Below are positions 39,371-49,417 of a stretch of DNA of 64,000 bases, piece by piece (positions within the stretch are counted from its first letter, which is position 1; every line of letters begins with the position of its first letter). The translations under genes and the position numbers were made by a program. The stretch is taken from contig JAFKEU010000008.1 in the NCBI GenBank assembly GCA_017308475.1, positions 62,001-126,000 on the forward strand, in the 5' to 3' direction. This DNA comes from Alphaproteobacteria bacterium (GTDB lineage Bacteria > Pseudomonadota > Alphaproteobacteria > Micropepsales > Micropepsaceae). The notes beneath the pieces were generated by a model. That model ran no database searches and was not told where the DNA came from. It was given only the letters and a program-made list of their open reading frames with translations.

Positions 39371-40879
39371 TTACCCGATAAGTATCTCGCCCTTCTTGCC
39401 CAGCGCATCGGCCAGCACACCCAGGCGCTTTTGCACCGGCTCCCCCGCCACCGCCTCGCGGTGGGCGGGCACTTCCAGGATCACCTTGGACGGGGTCTGG
39501 CGCAGGCGGTAATGCGCCAGCTCGCCGGCCGCGCTCGCCGACAGTGAAAAGACGAACCGCCAGGTCAGCCCCAGGATCAGGGCCCGCCTTTCGTCGTCCT
39601 CGTCCAGCAGGGTGTCCAGGGCCAGCCCCTGCGGGAAATCCTCGTCGCCTGAATGGCGATAGAAGACCGACGCGGCCACCAGCGCCCGCTCCCGATGGCT
39701 GGCCCCGGCGAATGGCGCGGTCAGCACCTGGCCGAAAGCGCCGGTGGCCCGGTCGTCGGGATGGCGGCGCCAGCCGATGTCCGAGAAATAGGCCGAGGCC
39801 TGGCGCAGCCGCGCCGCATCCGCGCCCTCGCCGTCGAACAGTGGCCCGGTCCAGGCAAGCATTTCGTCGGCATGGGAAGGCACGCGGGCAAGGCGCGCAT
39901 TGGCGGCGCGGGCGAATTCCAACAGCGGATCCTTGATGCGCTCGTCCGGCGGCAGGCGCCCGAACAGGATGCCCTCGCGCAGGCCAAAGGCGCTGATAAC
40001 CACGTCCTTGATGTCGCTCTGCTCCAACAACCGCTCCAGCACCACCGCGCCATAAGGCAGGCTTTCGGCGCGGCGCTTGGAGACCACCTTGATCTTGCGC
40101 ACGCTGTCCCTGGAAAGGCCCGCCAGCACGCGGCACAGCCTGAGCGCCCGGCTGCGCGGGATCGTGTATTGCTGCAGCACATGGAGGGGATAGTGATGCT
40201 CTTCCATGTCCACGCGCGCCAGGCTGCGCCACACCCCGCCCACCGCATAAAGCGCCGGTGCCGACAGCTTGGGCAGGTTCTTCAAACCCTTGTCGACAAT
40301 GTCGCGCGCCTTGTCGGGATCGCCTTTGGACTGGTCCATCAGCCTGAGCGGCCCGATCGGCAGGGTAAAGGCCACGCCCGTCCGCCCGCCCTTGACCGAC
40401 ACCATGTCCAGGCTGCCGCCGCCCAGGTCGGCGGCGATGCCGTCGGCATCGGGGATGCCTGCCAGCACGCCCTCGGCGGCGATGCGCGCCTCGTCCTCGC
40501 CCGCCAGGATGCGGATCGGCCCGCCCCAGGCCGCCTCCGCCCGGCGGATGAACTCCGCCCCATTGACCGCATCGCGCGCCGCCGCCGTGGCCACCGCCTC
40601 GCGCAGATCGGCCTTCAGCCCGTCGGCGATCAGGCGGAAGCGGGCCAGCGCCTCAAGCGCCAGTGCGCAGCCATCAGAATGCAGCCGGCCGGTCGTGACC
40701 ATGTCACGGCCGATGGCACAGATGGACTTTTCGTTCTGCAGGGTCGCGGCGGCGCGGCTGGTGGACTCATAGACCACCAGACGCACGGAGTTGGAGCCGA
40801 TATCGACGATGGCGACCGGCCCGCGCACCTTGCCGGCGCGGGGCGAAGCGGCGCCGCGAAGCTCAGAGAGGCCGGACAT
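39371..40879 (-). CDS. ppx: Ppx/GppA-family exopolyphosphatase
   Basis: A 502-residue ASKHA-fold phosphatase. VAIVDIGSNSVRLVVYE is phosphate motif 1, GIAADLGGGSLDMVSV is motif 2, ILAGEDEARIAAEG holds the catalytic Glu, and YAVGGVWRSLARVDM is the later glycine motif. A C-terminal HD-like helical region follows (from about residue 320). It removes terminal phosphates from polyphosphate or pppGpp. The ATG is 3 bp downstream of the ppk stop, so synthesis and breakdown of polyphosphate are in one operon. Confidence 0.93.
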   Translation of the reverse strand: MSGLSELRGAASPRAGKVRGPVAIVDIGSNSVRLVVYESTSRAAATLQNEKSICAIGRDMVTTGRLHSDGCALALEALARFRLIADGLKADLREAVATAAARDAVNGAEFIRRAEAAWGGPIRILAGEDEARIAAEGVLAGIPDADGIAADLGGGSLDMVSVKGGRTGVAFTLPIGPLRLMDQSKGDPDKARDIVDKGLKNLPKLSAPALYAVGGVWRSLARVDMEEHHYPLHVLQQYTIPRSRALRLCRVLAGLSRDSVRKIKVVSKRRAESLPYGAVVLERLLEQSDIKDVVISAFGLREGILFGRLPPDERIKDPLLEFARAANARLARVPSHADEMLAWTGPLFDGEGADAARLRQASAYFSDIGWRRHPDDRATGAFGQVLTAPFAGASHRERALVAASVFYRHSGDEDFPQGLALDTLLDEDDERRALILGLTWRFVFSLSASAAGELAHYRLRQTPSKVILEVPAHREAVAGEPVQKRLGVLADALGKKGEILIG

Positions 40880-40882
40880 GTC

Positions 40883-43135
40883 TCAGGACCGCCGCTTGGC
40901 CGCGTCCGGGTTCTGCATCTTGAGCGCGCGTCCGCGGCCCGAAAGCGACGGATTGGTCATGAAATACATGTGCGCGGAAAAGGCATCGCCGTCCTCGGCA
41001 TGGGAATCACGGACATAGCGCCCGTCCCCCTGCATATACCAGCTTTGGGCCTGATCCTTCAGTTGGGCGACCATGATCTGGTCAAGGACCTGTTGATGGA
41101 CGGTGGGGTTGTCGATGGGAACCAGGGTTTCCACCCGCCGGTCCAGGTTGCGCGGCATCCAGTCGGCCGAGGAAATATAGACCTTGGAATCCTTGTGGGG
41201 CAGGCCGTGGCCATTGCCGAAGCAGACGATGCGGCCATGTTCCAGGAACCGGCCGACGATGGATTTGACCCGGATATTCTCCGACAGGCCCGGCACACCC
41301 GGACGCAGGCAGCAAATGCCGCGCACGATAAGCTCGACCTTCACCCCCGCCTGGCTGGCGCGGTAAAGCCCGTCGATCATCGCCGGATCGACCAGCGAGT
41401 TCAGCTTGGCCCAGATTGCCGCGGGCCGGCCGGCACGGGCATGCATGATCTCCTGCTGGATCGCCTCCACCAACCGTCCGCGCAGGGTGAAAGGCGACAT
41501 GGCGAGCTTCTCCAGTGCCACGGGTTCGGCATAGCCGGTGATGAAGTTGAAGACCTGGGCGGCATCGCGGCCCATCGCCGGATCGGCCGAGAACAGCGAC
41601 AGGTCGGTGTAGATCTTGGCGGTGTTGGGATGATAGTTGCCCGTGCCGAAATGGACATAGGTGTGCAACTGGCCCTGCTCGCGGCGCACCACCAGGCTGA
41701 TCTTGGCGTGGGTCTTGAGCGTGACGAAGCCATAGACCACCTGCACGCCGGCCCGTTCCAAGTCGCGCGCCCATTTGATGTTGGCCGCCTCATCGAAGCG
41801 CGCCTTCAGCTCCACCAGCGCGGTAACGGACTTGCCGGATTCCGCTGCCTCGATCAGGGCGGCAACGATGGGGCTGTCGGATGAGGTCCGATAGAGCGTC
41901 TGCTTGATCGCCACCACATCGGGATCGGCGGCGGCCTGGCGCAGGAACTGCACCACCGTGTCGAAGCTTTCGAAGGGGTGGTGGACGATCAGGTCCTTTT
42001 CGCGGATGGCGGCAAACGCATCACCGCCATGGTCGCGGACGCGCTCGGGAAAGCGCGGCAAATAGGGCTTGAACAGAAGGTCGGGACGTTCGGCCAGGAT
42101 CAGTTTCGACAGGTCCGACAGGCCCATCAGATTTTCGATGATGACGATTTCCGAATCGTCGAGGTCCAGATGCTCGGCGATGAACTGGCGCAGCGTCCCG
42201 GGCATCGACTTGCTGCATTTCATGTGGATCACGCTGCCCCGCCGGCGCCGCTTCAGCAGCGTCTCGAACAGCAGCACCAGGTCTTCGGCCTCCTCCTCCA
42301 CTTCCACGTCGCTGTCGCGCAGCAGGCGGAACATGCCCCAGCCCAGCACGCTGTGGCTGGGAAACAGGCGGTCGAAATAAAGCGCGATCACATGCTCCAG
42401 CGGGATGAAGCGCACGCGCCTGGCGGTATCGGGCAGGCGGATGAAGCGGCGCAGCTGCGGCGGCACCGGAATCAGGGCCGAGAATTCCTTGCCATCGCGG
42501 CTGTTCTTCAACTGCACCGCGATGGTGAAGCCCAGATTGGGGATGAAGGGGAAGGGATGGGCCGGATCGATGGCCAGCGGCGTCAGCACCGGAAATATCT
42601 GGTCGCGGAACTGGGCGTCCAGCCAGTCGCGGTCGCTGCCTTCCAGCTCCGCGCCGGTGATCACGCTGATGCCTTCTTCGCGCAGCTCGCCGTGAAGCTC
42701 CGTCCAGATCTTCTGCTGGTCGCCGATCAGCGCGCGCGCGGCCTCGTCCACCTTCTCGATCTGCTGGGCGGGGGTCATGCCGTCGGCGCTGGGCGTGGCC
42801 ACGCCCTCGCGCACCATGCCCATCAGGCCGGCCACGCGCACCATGTAGAATTCGTCCAGGTTGGAGGCGGAGATCGACAGGAAGCGCACCCGCTCGAACA
42901 GGGGATGGCGGCGGTTCTGTGCCTCCTCGATCACCCGCCTGTTGAAGGCCAGCCAGGAAAGTTCGCGATTGACGAAGCGCTCCGGCGAGGCCGGATCGAA
43001 GGACAGATTGCCGCCCCCGGCAGCCAGGCCCACGACATTGTCGGTCCCCGCAATCTGCTCGGCCGGCACCTCGAGCTGCTCGGCCGGTTCTTCGCGAACG
43101 ACGGCCAGCGGCGGGTTCGGACTGGAACTGTTCAT
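40883..43135 (-). CDS. ppk: Polyphosphate kinase 1
   Basis: A 750-residue enzyme that polymerises the gamma-phosphate of ATP into polyphosphate. The start is the ATG at 43135; a ~45-residue variable N-terminal extension precedes [20 protein letters not shown]. Catalytic and substrate motifs: [62 protein letters not shown] (basic phosphate-binding tunnel), the autophosphorylated His in [12 protein letters not shown], and the second His in GRFLEHGRI. Length exceeds E. coli PPK1 by about 60 residues, mostly at the N-terminus. First gene of ppk-ppx and 47 bp after hdaA. Confidence 0.96.
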   Translation of the reverse strand: MNSSSPNPPLAVVREEPAEQLEVPAEQIAGTDNVVGLAAGGGNLSFDPASPERFVNRELSWLAFNRRVIEEAQNRRHPLFERVRFLSISASNLDEFYMVRVAGLMGMVREGVATPSADGMTPAQQIEKVDEAARALIGDQQKIWTELHGELREEGISVITGAELEGSDRDWLDAQFRDQIFPVLTPLAIDPAHPFPFIPNLGFTIAVQLKNSRDGKEFSALIPVPPQLRRFIRLPDTARRVRFIPLEHVIALYFDRLFPSHSVLGWGMFRLLRDSDVEVEEEAEDLVLLFETLLKRRRRGSVIHMKCSKSMPGTLRQFIAEHLDLDDSEIVIIENLMGLSDLSKLILAERPDLLFKPYLPRFPERVRDHGGDAFAAIREKDLIVHHPFESFDTVVQFLRQAAADPDVVAIKQTLYRTSSDSPIVAALIEAAESGKSVTALVELKARFDEAANIKWARDLERAGVQVVYGFVTLKTHAKISLVVRREQGQLHTYVHFGTGNYHPNTAKIYTDLSLFSADPAMGRDAAQVFNFITGYAEPVALEKLAMSPFTLRGRLVEAIQQEIMHARAGRPAAIWAKLNSLVDPAMIDGLYRASQAGVKVELIVRGICCLRPGVPGLSENIRVKSIVGRFLEHGRIVCFGNGHGLPHKDSKVYISSADWMPRNLDRRVETLVPIDNPTVHQQVLDQIMVAQLKDQAQSWYMQGDGRYVRDSHAEDGDAFSAHMYFMTNPSLSGRGRALKMQNPDAAKRRS

Positions 43136-43182
43136 GTCCAACTCTAGCGCCCTGACGGTGATATTGTCATGACGAAAGCGGC

Positions 43183-43845
43183 TCAGAACAGCGCGGGCGG
43201 CGGCGGACCCGCCAACAACTCCTTGATAAGGCTTAAGTTTATCGGCCTTTTTTCGGCCAGGGCGCGGGCGTCGGCCTGGGCGACGAAATCGCGGATCGCC
43301 GCCGGGGACCGTTCCAGGCAGCGGATCATGTGACTGATCACCGCTTCGGGCACCGTCACCTGGCGGTCGGCGAACAACTTGACCGCCAGCCCCATCAGCA
43401 GCGCTTCGTCCGGTGCCCACAGGGCAAAACCCAAAAGCGCCCGACAGCGCGATACAAGATCCGGCAGCGTGAAGCCGAAGCCTTGCGGCCATTCGGCCGG
43501 CGCGATGGCGGAGGTCAGCAGCAGCGGACGGCCCCGTTCCAGCAATGCGAAAAGCGGCGCCTCGGGCGTTCCCGCGGCCACATCCTCCACCACCAGCGGG
43601 CCGTCGGGAATGTCCCGCTCCAGAGCCGCGGCGGCGATCACCGGCGCGCCCGCCGCCCTGGCCCAGATGGCTGCCAGGTGCGACTTGCCCGCGGCGGGCG
43701 GTCCGTAAAGCGCCGCGGCCGGCTGGGCCCAGTCAGGCCAGGCATCGATGAAGGCAACCGCCCTGGCATTGCCGGGACCAACCAGGAAATCCTCGCGGCC
43801 CAGGGCACCGGGCAGTTCCAGCGGCAGGACGAGTTGTCCCGTCAT
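43183..43845 (-). CDS. hdaA: Regulatory inactivation of DnaA protein HdaA
   Basis: A 220-residue AAA+ protein homologous to the DnaA ATPase core; with the sliding clamp it stimulates ATP hydrolysis by DnaA and limits re-initiation. The extreme N-terminus QLVLPLELP (residues 4 on) is the clamp-binding motif. Walker A is GPPAAGKSH (K54), Walker B LVVEDVA, followed by sensor and lid segments ([17 protein letters not shown] and [15 protein letters not shown]). It starts at the ATG at 43845, overlapping the upstream stop by four bases (ATGA). Confidence 0.93.
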   Translation of the reverse strand: MTGQLVLPLELPGALGREDFLVGPGNARAVAFIDAWPDWAQPAAALYGPPAAGKSHLAAIWARAAGAPVIAAAALERDIPDGPLVVEDVAAGTPEAPLFALLERGRPLLLTSAIAPAEWPQGFGFTLPDLVSRCRALLGFALWAPDEALLMGLAVKLFADRQVTVPEAVISHMIRCLERSPAAIRDFVAQADARALAEKRPINLSLIKELLAGPPPPALF

Positions 43846-44393
43846 GCCGCCCGCCGTCCGAGGATCAATCCCCGCAGGAAAAGACCCGCATAGGCCCCGC
43901 CCGACAGGATGGTCAGAAGGCCCGTGACGAAGGCGGCCGCCGCCGCCACGCGCGGCGCGGTGATGTCGAACGCCAGCAACAGCAGCATCAGGCCGATATA
44001 GCAGACCTGCACCAGGGTGGAGGCCTTGCCGATGCGCAGCGGCGCCAGCGGCACCGGCAGCGCGCGTCGCCGCACGATCAACCACCCCGCCGCGATCAGA
44101 AGATCGCGCAGGATCACCAGCACCGCCAGCCACGGGGGCGTGACGCCCACCTGAAACAGGGCCAGCACGCACAGCACCATCAGCAGCTTGTCGGCGGCAG
44201 GATCCAGCCAGGCGCCGAAGCGCGAGATGTATCCGTAGCGCCGCGCGATGGCGCCATCCAGCGCATCGCTGAGGCCCGCGGCGGCAAACACCGTAAGCGA
44301 AGCGGTGTCATGCCCGGCCAGGATCAGCCAGGCCGCAAAGGGCGCCGCCAGCAGCCGGAGCGCCGAAAGAATGTTCGGCACATGTCGCATCAT
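43842..44393 (-). CDS. CDP-alcohol phosphatidyltransferase family protein
   Basis: A 183-residue integral membrane enzyme with about five TM helices. The family signature D-G-x2-A-R-x8-G-x3-D-x3-D is complete: SDALDGAIARRYGYISRFGAWLDPAADK. It is closest to the PgsA/cardiolipin-synthase-like group, which join CDP-diacylglycerol to glycerol-3-phosphate or phosphatidylglycerol; the true alcohol cannot be told from sequence. Start is at 44393 (MMRHVPN; the second Met at 44390 is equally possible). It precedes hdaA with a four-base overlap. Confidence 0.88.
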   Translation of the reverse strand: MMRHVPNILSALRLLAAPFAAWLILAGHDTASLTVFAAAGLSDALDGAIARRYGYISRFGAWLDPAADKLLMVLCVLALFQVGVTPPWLAVLVILRDLLIAAGWLIVRRRALPVPLAPLRIGKASTLVQVCYIGLMLLLLAFDITAPRVAAAAAFVTGLLTILSGGAYAGLFLRGLILGRRAA

Positions 44394-44433
44394 TGTGACC
44401 GCACCGTCATGGGCAGGATCGCCCGATACAGAT

Positions 44434-45501
44434 CTAGGGCGCGTCGCTGGCGCTGAGCTGCCATTGCCCGCCCCGGCTGGTGAGGTTGAGACCCGACGCG
44501 CCCATCGCATCGCGCAGCTGGTCCAGGTTGCCGATATAGGCGATCGACAGCCGCGCATAGGCCATGTCCATCGCCACCACGGTCACGCCGGTGACATTGC
44601 TCACGCCGGCAAGCTGGTTCTGCACATCGGCCCATTGCGGCAGGCTGACGATGCGCAGGTCCGCGCTGATGCGGCCGCGCTGGCCATAGTCGATCACGTT
44701 GCGCGCCTTCCACAGATCCTCGATCGCATTTACCGCAGCGTCCGCGGCGGCGGGATAGGTGGTGCCCACGGTCTGCATCAGCGGCACGTCCACCTGGGTC
44801 CTGGCGGGCGGCTCGCCGGGGCCAAGCCGGCGGATATTCACCGTGATGCGGCCATTGGCATAGACCGCCTGCACCATCGCGACCTGGGCGGCCTGTTCGC
44901 GCACCGCGACCGCGGCAACGTCGTTCCAGGTGGCGGTGTTGAAGTCCAGGCCCTGCAGCCCGGCGTCTTCCTCCGCATTGGCCACCACGAATGGCACCAT
45001 TCTGTCCTGCAGGGCGGGGTTGGCCAGCGCCTGGGACCAGGGACCGTGGCTGACCCCCGGCGACATGGGAATCACCAGCACGCGCCGTGCCGGAGCCCCG
45101 GCATAGGCGATGGAATTTGCGCGCAGCAGCCGGGCCACCGCATCCGGATTGAACATATAGGTGATGTCGGCGACGTAGCGGGTGGTGGAGCGCCGCTCAT
45201 GGGCGATGGTGAAGCCGCGCGACAGGCGCAGCAACGCCCCCGCGTCCAGCGGCGGCTGGCGAGCCCAGTCCTGCTGGCGGGTCAGGCGGCGGAACAGGAC
45301 CTGGAACGCCTTGGGCCGGCCCTGGGAGATGGCGGCGTTCATCGCCTCGGTCGAGGAGGCGGCGGTGGCATCGACATGGATGTCGGCGACGGTGAACAGA
45401 TCTTCGGCCGCCCATGCCGCCCCCGGCGCTGCCAAAAGCGCCGGCACTACCAGAAACACAAGGGCAAGAACGGGCAAAAACCGGCGAAAGCGCGAAATCA
45501 T
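44434..45501 (-). CDS. DUF2066 domain protein with signal peptide
   Basis: A 355-residue exported protein with an N-terminal signal peptide (ISRFRRFLPVLALVFLVVPALL, cleaved after GAAWA). The body matches DUF2066, an uncharacterised family in proteobacteria that typically lies next to purM or hdaA. Visible motifs include QGRPKAFQVLFRRLTR, RYVADITYMFNPDAV, RRVLVIPMS and a C-terminal repeat-like half. It is probably periplasmic; no enzyme motif is seen. First gene of DUF2066-pgsA-like-hdaA-ppk-ppx and divergent from purM. Confidence 0.87.
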   Translation of the reverse strand: MISRFRRFLPVLALVFLVVPALLAAPGAAWAAEDLFTVADIHVDATAASSTEAMNAAISQGRPKAFQVLFRRLTRQQDWARQPPLDAGALLRLSRGFTIAHERRSTTRYVADITYMFNPDAVARLLRANSIAYAGAPARRVLVIPMSPGVSHGPWSQALANPALQDRMVPFVVANAEEDAGLQGLDFNTATWNDVAAVAVREQAAQVAMVQAVYANGRITVNIRRLGPGEPPARTQVDVPLMQTVGTTYPAAADAAVNAIEDLWKARNVIDYGQRGRISADLRIVSLPQWADVQNQLAGVSNVTGVTVVAMDMAYARLSIAYIGNLDQLRDAMGASGLNLTSRGGQWQLSASDAP

Positions 45502-45716
45502 CTAAAGACCTGTTTGGAATGCGCGGGATTATAGGGACCAGCCCCGTCCGGTGAAAGCATCACTTTGAGCGACATGGGTCTTTCAGCCCAGCCATTCCGT
45601 CCGATTCCGGCCATTTCATGGCCCGCCCGCACCAACTGTGCGCGACCGGACGCCCATGCTTGCGCCCTTGCCGGGGGCTGATAAAACCGGACCTCATTTG
45701 TCCGCAGCCGGAACCC

Positions 45717-46826
45717 ATGCCGACCGATTCTCACGGGCCCCAAAAAGGCGAAACCGACCACAAAGGCGGAACCGAAAAGGGCCTGACCTACAAGGACGCC
45801 GGCGTCGACATCGATGCGGGCGAAGCCCTGGTCGCGCGCATCGCCCCGGCCGCGCGCAGCACGCGACGCCGCGGCGCCGATGCCGACCTTGGCGGCTTTG
45901 GCGGGCTGTTCGACCTGAAGGCCGCGGGCTTCAAGGATCCCATCCTGGTCTCGGGCACCGACGGGGTGGGCACCAAGCTCAAGCTGGCCATCGACACCGG
46001 GCGCTTCGAAGGCATCGGCCAGGACCTGGTCGCCATGTGCGTCAACGACATCGTGGTGCAGGGCGCCGAGCCGCTGTTCTTCCTGGACTATTACGCCACC
46101 GGCAAGCTGGAGGTCGAAAGCGCCGCCATCGTGGTGGAAGGCATCGCGCGCGCCTGCCGCGAATCGGGCTGTGCGCTGATCGGCGGCGAGACCGCGGAGA
46201 TGCCGGGACTTTATGCCAAGGGCGATTTCGACCTGGCCGGCTTTGCCGTGGGCGCGGTGGAGCGCAATGCCATCCTGCCGATGACCTCCGCCATGAAGCC
46301 GGGCGATGTGCTGGTCGGCGTGGCCTCCAGCGGCGCGCATTCCAATGGCTATTCGCTGATCAGGAAAGTGGTGGAACGCGCCGGGCTTTCGCTGGACAGG
46401 GATGCCCCCTTCGCGCCCGGCACGTCGCTGGGCGAAGCGTTGCTCACTCCCACTCGGCTTTACGTGAAGCCGGCTCTGGGGGCGATGCATTGCGGGGTCA
46501 AGGGCCTGGCCCATATCACCGGCGGCGGCATCACCGACAACCTGCCGCGCTGCCTGCCCGATGGCCTGGACGCGCAGGTGGACCTGGACGCCGTTCCCGT
46601 GCTGCCGGTCTTCTCCTGGCTGGCGAGGACGGCCGGGATCGCGGAGACCGAAATGCTGCGCACTTTCAACTGCGGCATCGGCATGGTGGCGGTGGCGGAC
46701 GAGAAAGATGCCGGGCATGTGATCGAGGCGTTCCAGGAATGCGGCGACAAGGCCGTCCGGCTGGGCCGGCTCGTTCCGGGAGACGGCGAGGCGAAAGTCG
46801 TCTATCGCGGGACACTCAAACTTTGA
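45717..46826 (+). CDS. purM: Phosphoribosylformylglycinamidine cyclo-ligase
   Basis: A 369-residue purine enzyme making aminoimidazole ribotide (AIR) from FGAM with [21 protein letters not shown] marks the family N-terminus, then [15 protein letters not shown] (ATP/metal region), [11 protein letters not shown] and [14 protein letters not shown]. An extra ~22 residues of polar sequence ([20 protein letters not shown]) precede the domain; the ATG at 45717 is the only reasonable start. It overlaps purN by four bases (TTGA). Confidence 0.96.
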   Translation: MPTDSHGPQKGETDHKGGTEKGLTYKDAGVDIDAGEALVARIAPAARSTRRRGADADLGGFGGLFDLKAAGFKDPILVSGTDGVGTKLKLAIDTGRFEGIGQDLVAMCVNDIVVQGAEPLFFLDYYATGKLEVESAAIVVEGIARACRESGCALIGGETAEMPGLYAKGDFDLAGFAVGAVERNAILPMTSAMKPGDVLVGVASSGAHSNGYSLIRKVVERAGLSLDRDAPFAPGTSLGEALLTPTRLYVKPALGAMHCGVKGLAHITGGGITDNLPRCLPDGLDAQVDLDAVPVLPVFSWLARTAGIAETEMLRTFNCGIGMVAVADEKDAGHVIEAFQECGDKAVRLGRLVPGDGEAKVVYRGTLKL

Positions 46827-47413
46827 AAAACGCCGCCGTCCTGATCAGCGGGCGCGGCAGCAACCTTTCCGCGCTGATGGCGGCGCAGGGCTCCGCATAT
46901 CGCATCGTGCTGGTGGTTTCCAATGTGGAAGGCGCGGGCGGGCTGGAAATAGCCGCCGCCGCCGGCATTCCCGTGAAAGTCATCCCGCATCAGGGCAAGT
47001 CCCGCGAGACATTCGATGCTGAGGTCGATGCCGTGCTGCGCGAGGCAGGCGCAGATATCGTCTGCCTGGCGGGCTTCATGCGCATCCTGTCCGACGGCTT
47101 CGTGCGCGCCTGGGAAGGAAAGCTCGTCAACATCCATCCGTCCCTGCTGCCCGCCTACAAGGGCATCCGGGTGCATGAACGGGTGATCGAAGCGAAGGAG
47201 GCGCTGTCTGGTGCCAGTGTGCATTTCGTGGTGCCCGAACTGGATGCCGGACCCGTGATCGCGCAAGGCTCCGTGCCGGTGCATCCGTCCGACACGCCCC
47301 AAACCCTGGCCGCGCGGGTGCTGGAGATCGAGCACAGTCTCTATCCGCAAGCTCTGCAGCTGCTTGCAACGGGCGGCGTGCGGCTGGAAAAAGGGCTGGC
47401 GGTCTTCGGCTAG
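46823..47413 (+). CDS. purN: Phosphoribosylglycinamide formyltransferase
   Basis: A 196-residue formyl-THF-dependent GAR transformylase. It starts at a TTG (46823) inside the purM stop; the family N-terminus ([15 protein letters not shown]) follows at once, so the TTG is the true start. [27 protein letters not shown] holds the catalytic Asn-His pair (split here by variable residues), and [20 protein letters not shown] the catalytic Asp. Purine synthesis unit purM-purN. It ends overlapping the convergent small gene by four bases. Confidence 0.95.
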   Translation: MKNAAVLISGRGSNLSALMAAQGSAYRIVLVVSNVEGAGGLEIAAAAGIPVKVIPHQGKSRETFDAEVDAVLREAGADIVCLAGFMRILSDGFVRAWEGKLVNIHPSLLPAYKGIRVHERVIEAKEALSGASVHFVVPELDAGPVIAQGSVPVHPSDTPQTLAARVLEIEHSLYPQALQLLATGGVRLEKGLAVFG

Positions 47414-47685
47414 AGATACTTCTTCGCCAGGTCGATGAAGGGCGGGCGGAAATCGCAGGGCATGGCGAAGCTGAGCCGCGCGATGGTGACAATATCGCAA
47501 TAGGGCGGCCCCTGGGGCGGCGGCGGCAGCCGGTAGAGCGAGAAATTGTAGCTGACATTGCCGCCTTCGCGCATGCGGTCGTGCAGCGGCACGCGCCAGA
47601 CGAAGGCCCCGCCGAAAATTTCGAAGATCGCGGCCGCCCACAGAATCGCTGCGACGGCGCGCGGGACGATGTTCCTGATGCTCAT
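47410..47685 (-). CDS. Small hypothetical membrane protein
   Basis: A 91-residue protein I do not recognise, starting at the ATG at 47685, which overlaps the stop of the upstream SDR gene by four bases (ATGA). One N-terminal TM helix (VPRAVAAILWAAAIFEIFGG) precedes a short tail rich in Pro and Tyr (LYRLPPPPQGPPYCD) with two Cys residues. It may be anchored with its tail in the periplasm. Coupling to the SDR suggests joint expression. Confidence 0.6.
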   Translation of the reverse strand: MSIRNIVPRAVAAILWAAAIFEIFGGAFVWRVPLHDRMREGGNVSYNFSLYRLPPPPQGPPYCDIVTIARLSFAMPCDFRPPFIDLAKKYL

Positions 47686-48527
47686 GCGCCCTGCACCACG
47701 ATATCCCTCGAAATTTCCCACAGGCGCCGTGCCGTCTCGTCGTTGCGCGCCGCCGCGGTGGGCGTCGCCGGACGGCATTTGACGAAATATTCGCCGCTGA
47801 CGCCCTCCACCTCCTGCGACGACGCCAGGTGGATGATGGTCTTGCCCCCCTCAAGCGGCGATATGGCGGCCAACGGCTTGGCCAGTTGGAACAGCCAGCG
47901 CAGCACGCCGCCCGATTCATCGCCGAAGCGGGTGGCGACGAAGCCCGGATGCAAGACATTGGCGCTCACGCCCGCAGGCGCCCGCCGCGCCAGTTCGCGG
48001 TTGAACAGGATGTTGCAGAGCTTGGAGTTGGCGTAGGCGCGAAAGCCTGCATAACTGCCGTGCGACTGCAGATCGTCCAGATCCAGCACCGCACCGCGAT
48101 GGGCAGCGGAGGCGACGGTGACGATGCGCGCGCCCGGCGAAAGCCGCGCCAGCACCAGATTGGTCACCACGAAATAGGCCATGTGGTTCAGGGCGAAGGT
48201 CATCTCCAGCCCGTCGGCGGTTTGCCGGCGGCGGTTGAACAGCGCGCCCGCATTGTTGACCAGCACGTCCAGGCGCGGCAGCGCCGCAAGATCGGCGCCC
48301 ACGCGCTTCATGTCGGCCAGCAGCGACAGGTCCGCCAGGATCGCGGCGTGATCGGCCCGCGGGTTGGCGGCGCGCAGTTTCGCCATGGTGGCGTTGGCGC
48401 GGGCCCTGTCGCGGGCCGTGAAGACGATATGTGCGCCCATTTCTGCGAGAAGGATCGCAGCCACTTCCCCGATACCGGACGTTGCACCGGTAATGGCGAC
48501 GGTCCTGCCTTCCATTGATCCCGGCAT
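47682..48527 (-). CDS. Short-chain dehydrogenase/reductase (retinol-dehydrogenase-like)
   Basis: A 281-residue classical SDR. Cofactor motif TGATSGIG (with the GxxxGxG spacing), NNAGA, catalytic S in VASAAHRG and YANSKLCN with Tyr-x-x-x-Lys, and the RDH-like LHPGFVATRFG. These enzymes act on lipid or retinoid-like alcohols; the bacterial substrate is unknown. The ATG at 48527 lies only three bases beyond the U-tract of the ndk terminator, so the ATG at 48515 (MEGRTVAITG) is a real alternative. It is followed by a coupled small membrane protein. Confidence 0.85.
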   Translation of the reverse strand: MPGSMEGRTVAITGATSGIGEVAAILLAEMGAHIVFTARDRARANATMAKLRAANPRADHAAILADLSLLADMKRVGADLAALPRLDVLVNNAGALFNRRRQTADGLEMTFALNHMAYFVVTNLVLARLSPGARIVTVASAAHRGAVLDLDDLQSHGSYAGFRAYANSKLCNILFNRELARRAPAGVSANVLHPGFVATRFGDESGGVLRWLFQLAKPLAAISPLEGGKTIIHLASSQEVEGVSGEYFVKCRPATPTAAARNDETARRLWEISRDIVVQGA

Positions 48528-48530
48528 ATG

Positions 48531-48560
48531 AAAAAGGCTCCCGCCTGGCACGGGAGCCTT
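48531..48560 (-). terminator. Rho-independent terminator after ndk
   Basis: Read on the reverse strand, GGCTCCCG (complement of 48551-48558) pairs with CGGGAGCC (complement of 48536-48543) across a 7-nt loop and is followed by TTTTT (48535-48531). The stem is GC-rich and perfect over 8 bp, extended by A-T pairs. It lies 26 bp after the ndk stop. The start codon of the next gene on this strand follows immediately. Confidence 0.88.
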
Positions 48561-48585
48561 TTATCAGATCGCGAAGGACTTCGCC

Positions 48586-49008
48586 CTAGCCGACGATGTC
48601 CAGATCCCTGAAGAAGAACCTGATCTCGTTGGCGGCGGTTTCCGGGGCATCCGAGCCATGAACCGAATTGGCCTCGATCGACTCGGCGAATTCCTTGCGG
48701 ATGGTGCCCTCGGCCGCATTGGCCGGGTTGGTCGCGCCCATCACATCGCGGTTCTTCTGGATGGCGTTCTCGCCTTCCAGCACCTGGACGACCACGGGTC
48801 CGCTGATCATGAACTTGACCAGGTCCTTGAAGAAGGGACGTTCCTTGTGCACGGCATAGAAGGCTTCGGCATCCGCCTGGCTGAGGCGGATGCGGCGCGA
48901 TGCCACCACGCGCAGGCCCGCTTCCTCGAATTTGGCGATGATCTTGCCGGTCAGGTTCCGGCGCGTCGCGTCCGGCTTGATGATCGAAAGGGTGCGCTCG
49001 ACGGCCAT
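48586..49008 (-). CDS. ndk: Nucleoside diphosphate kinase
   Basis: A 140-residue enzyme that balances NTP and dNTP pools. The N-terminus [49 protein letters not shown] and the phosphohistidine motif [16 protein letters not shown] are all canonical, and the length is exactly typical. The ATG at 49008 has GGAGAC 7 nt upstream. It is a single-gene transcript with a promoter at about 49039-49066 and a strong terminator. Confidence 0.97.
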   Translation of the reverse strand: MAVERTLSIIKPDATRRNLTGKIIAKFEEAGLRVVASRRIRLSQADAEAFYAVHKERPFFKDLVKFMISGPVVVQVLEGENAIQKNRDVMGATNPANAAEGTIRKEFAESIEANSVHGSDAPETAANEIRFFFRDLDIVG

Positions 49009-49417
49009 GCGTGTCTCCGTTGGGGGATTTTGGGCCGCCTTATAACCGGGATTGCCGCCGAAGCAAGCCAACCGGGCAAGCCCGGCTTCTTCCGCCAACA
49101 TTACAACTTGTCCGCCCCCATGCCGACCGGCGCTAGACTGCGCGCCATGAGATGTCGAACCGGCGCTATCCACCCGCTGTCCACGCGCCGCCGCCGGGCC
49201 TTGTCCAGCGGTTCTCGTGGACAGGCCGCATCGCAAATCCGGCACCAACCGTGCGCGGACGCTGGAAATTGGCGCGCACCGCGGCGGCGGACAAAGGGGG
49301 GAGGGAAACGAAAAGAGGCCCGCACAATTAAATTGCGCAAGCCCGGCTTTATCCGCCGCCTGTCCGCATCGAAGCGCTTCGCTTGCGCTCCCGGTTGCCG
49401 CCGCTATAAGGCCGGGC
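49009..49417. other. 409-bp non-coding spacer with short repeats between ndk and the ABC-F gene
   Basis: No gene is supported here. Besides the ndk promoter it holds a 21-bp direct repeat, GCAAGCCCGGCTTCTTCCGCC (49076-49096) and a 19/21 match at 49337-49357, and an inverted repeat CTGTCCACG (49177-49185) / CGTGGACAG (49216-49224). A CCGGG-ATTGCCGCC-like motif near 49047 recurs near 49391. The ABC-F promoter should be in the right half, but no clear -35/-10 pair is seen. The frames that stay open across it have no family features. Confidence 0.5.
49039..49066 (-). promoter_or_regulatory. Probable ndk promoter
   Basis: Reverse strand TTGCTT (49061-49066) and TATAAG (49039-49044) with 16 bp between them; predicted start near 49032 gives a leader of about 24 nt before the ATG at 49008. 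Confidence 0.45.
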
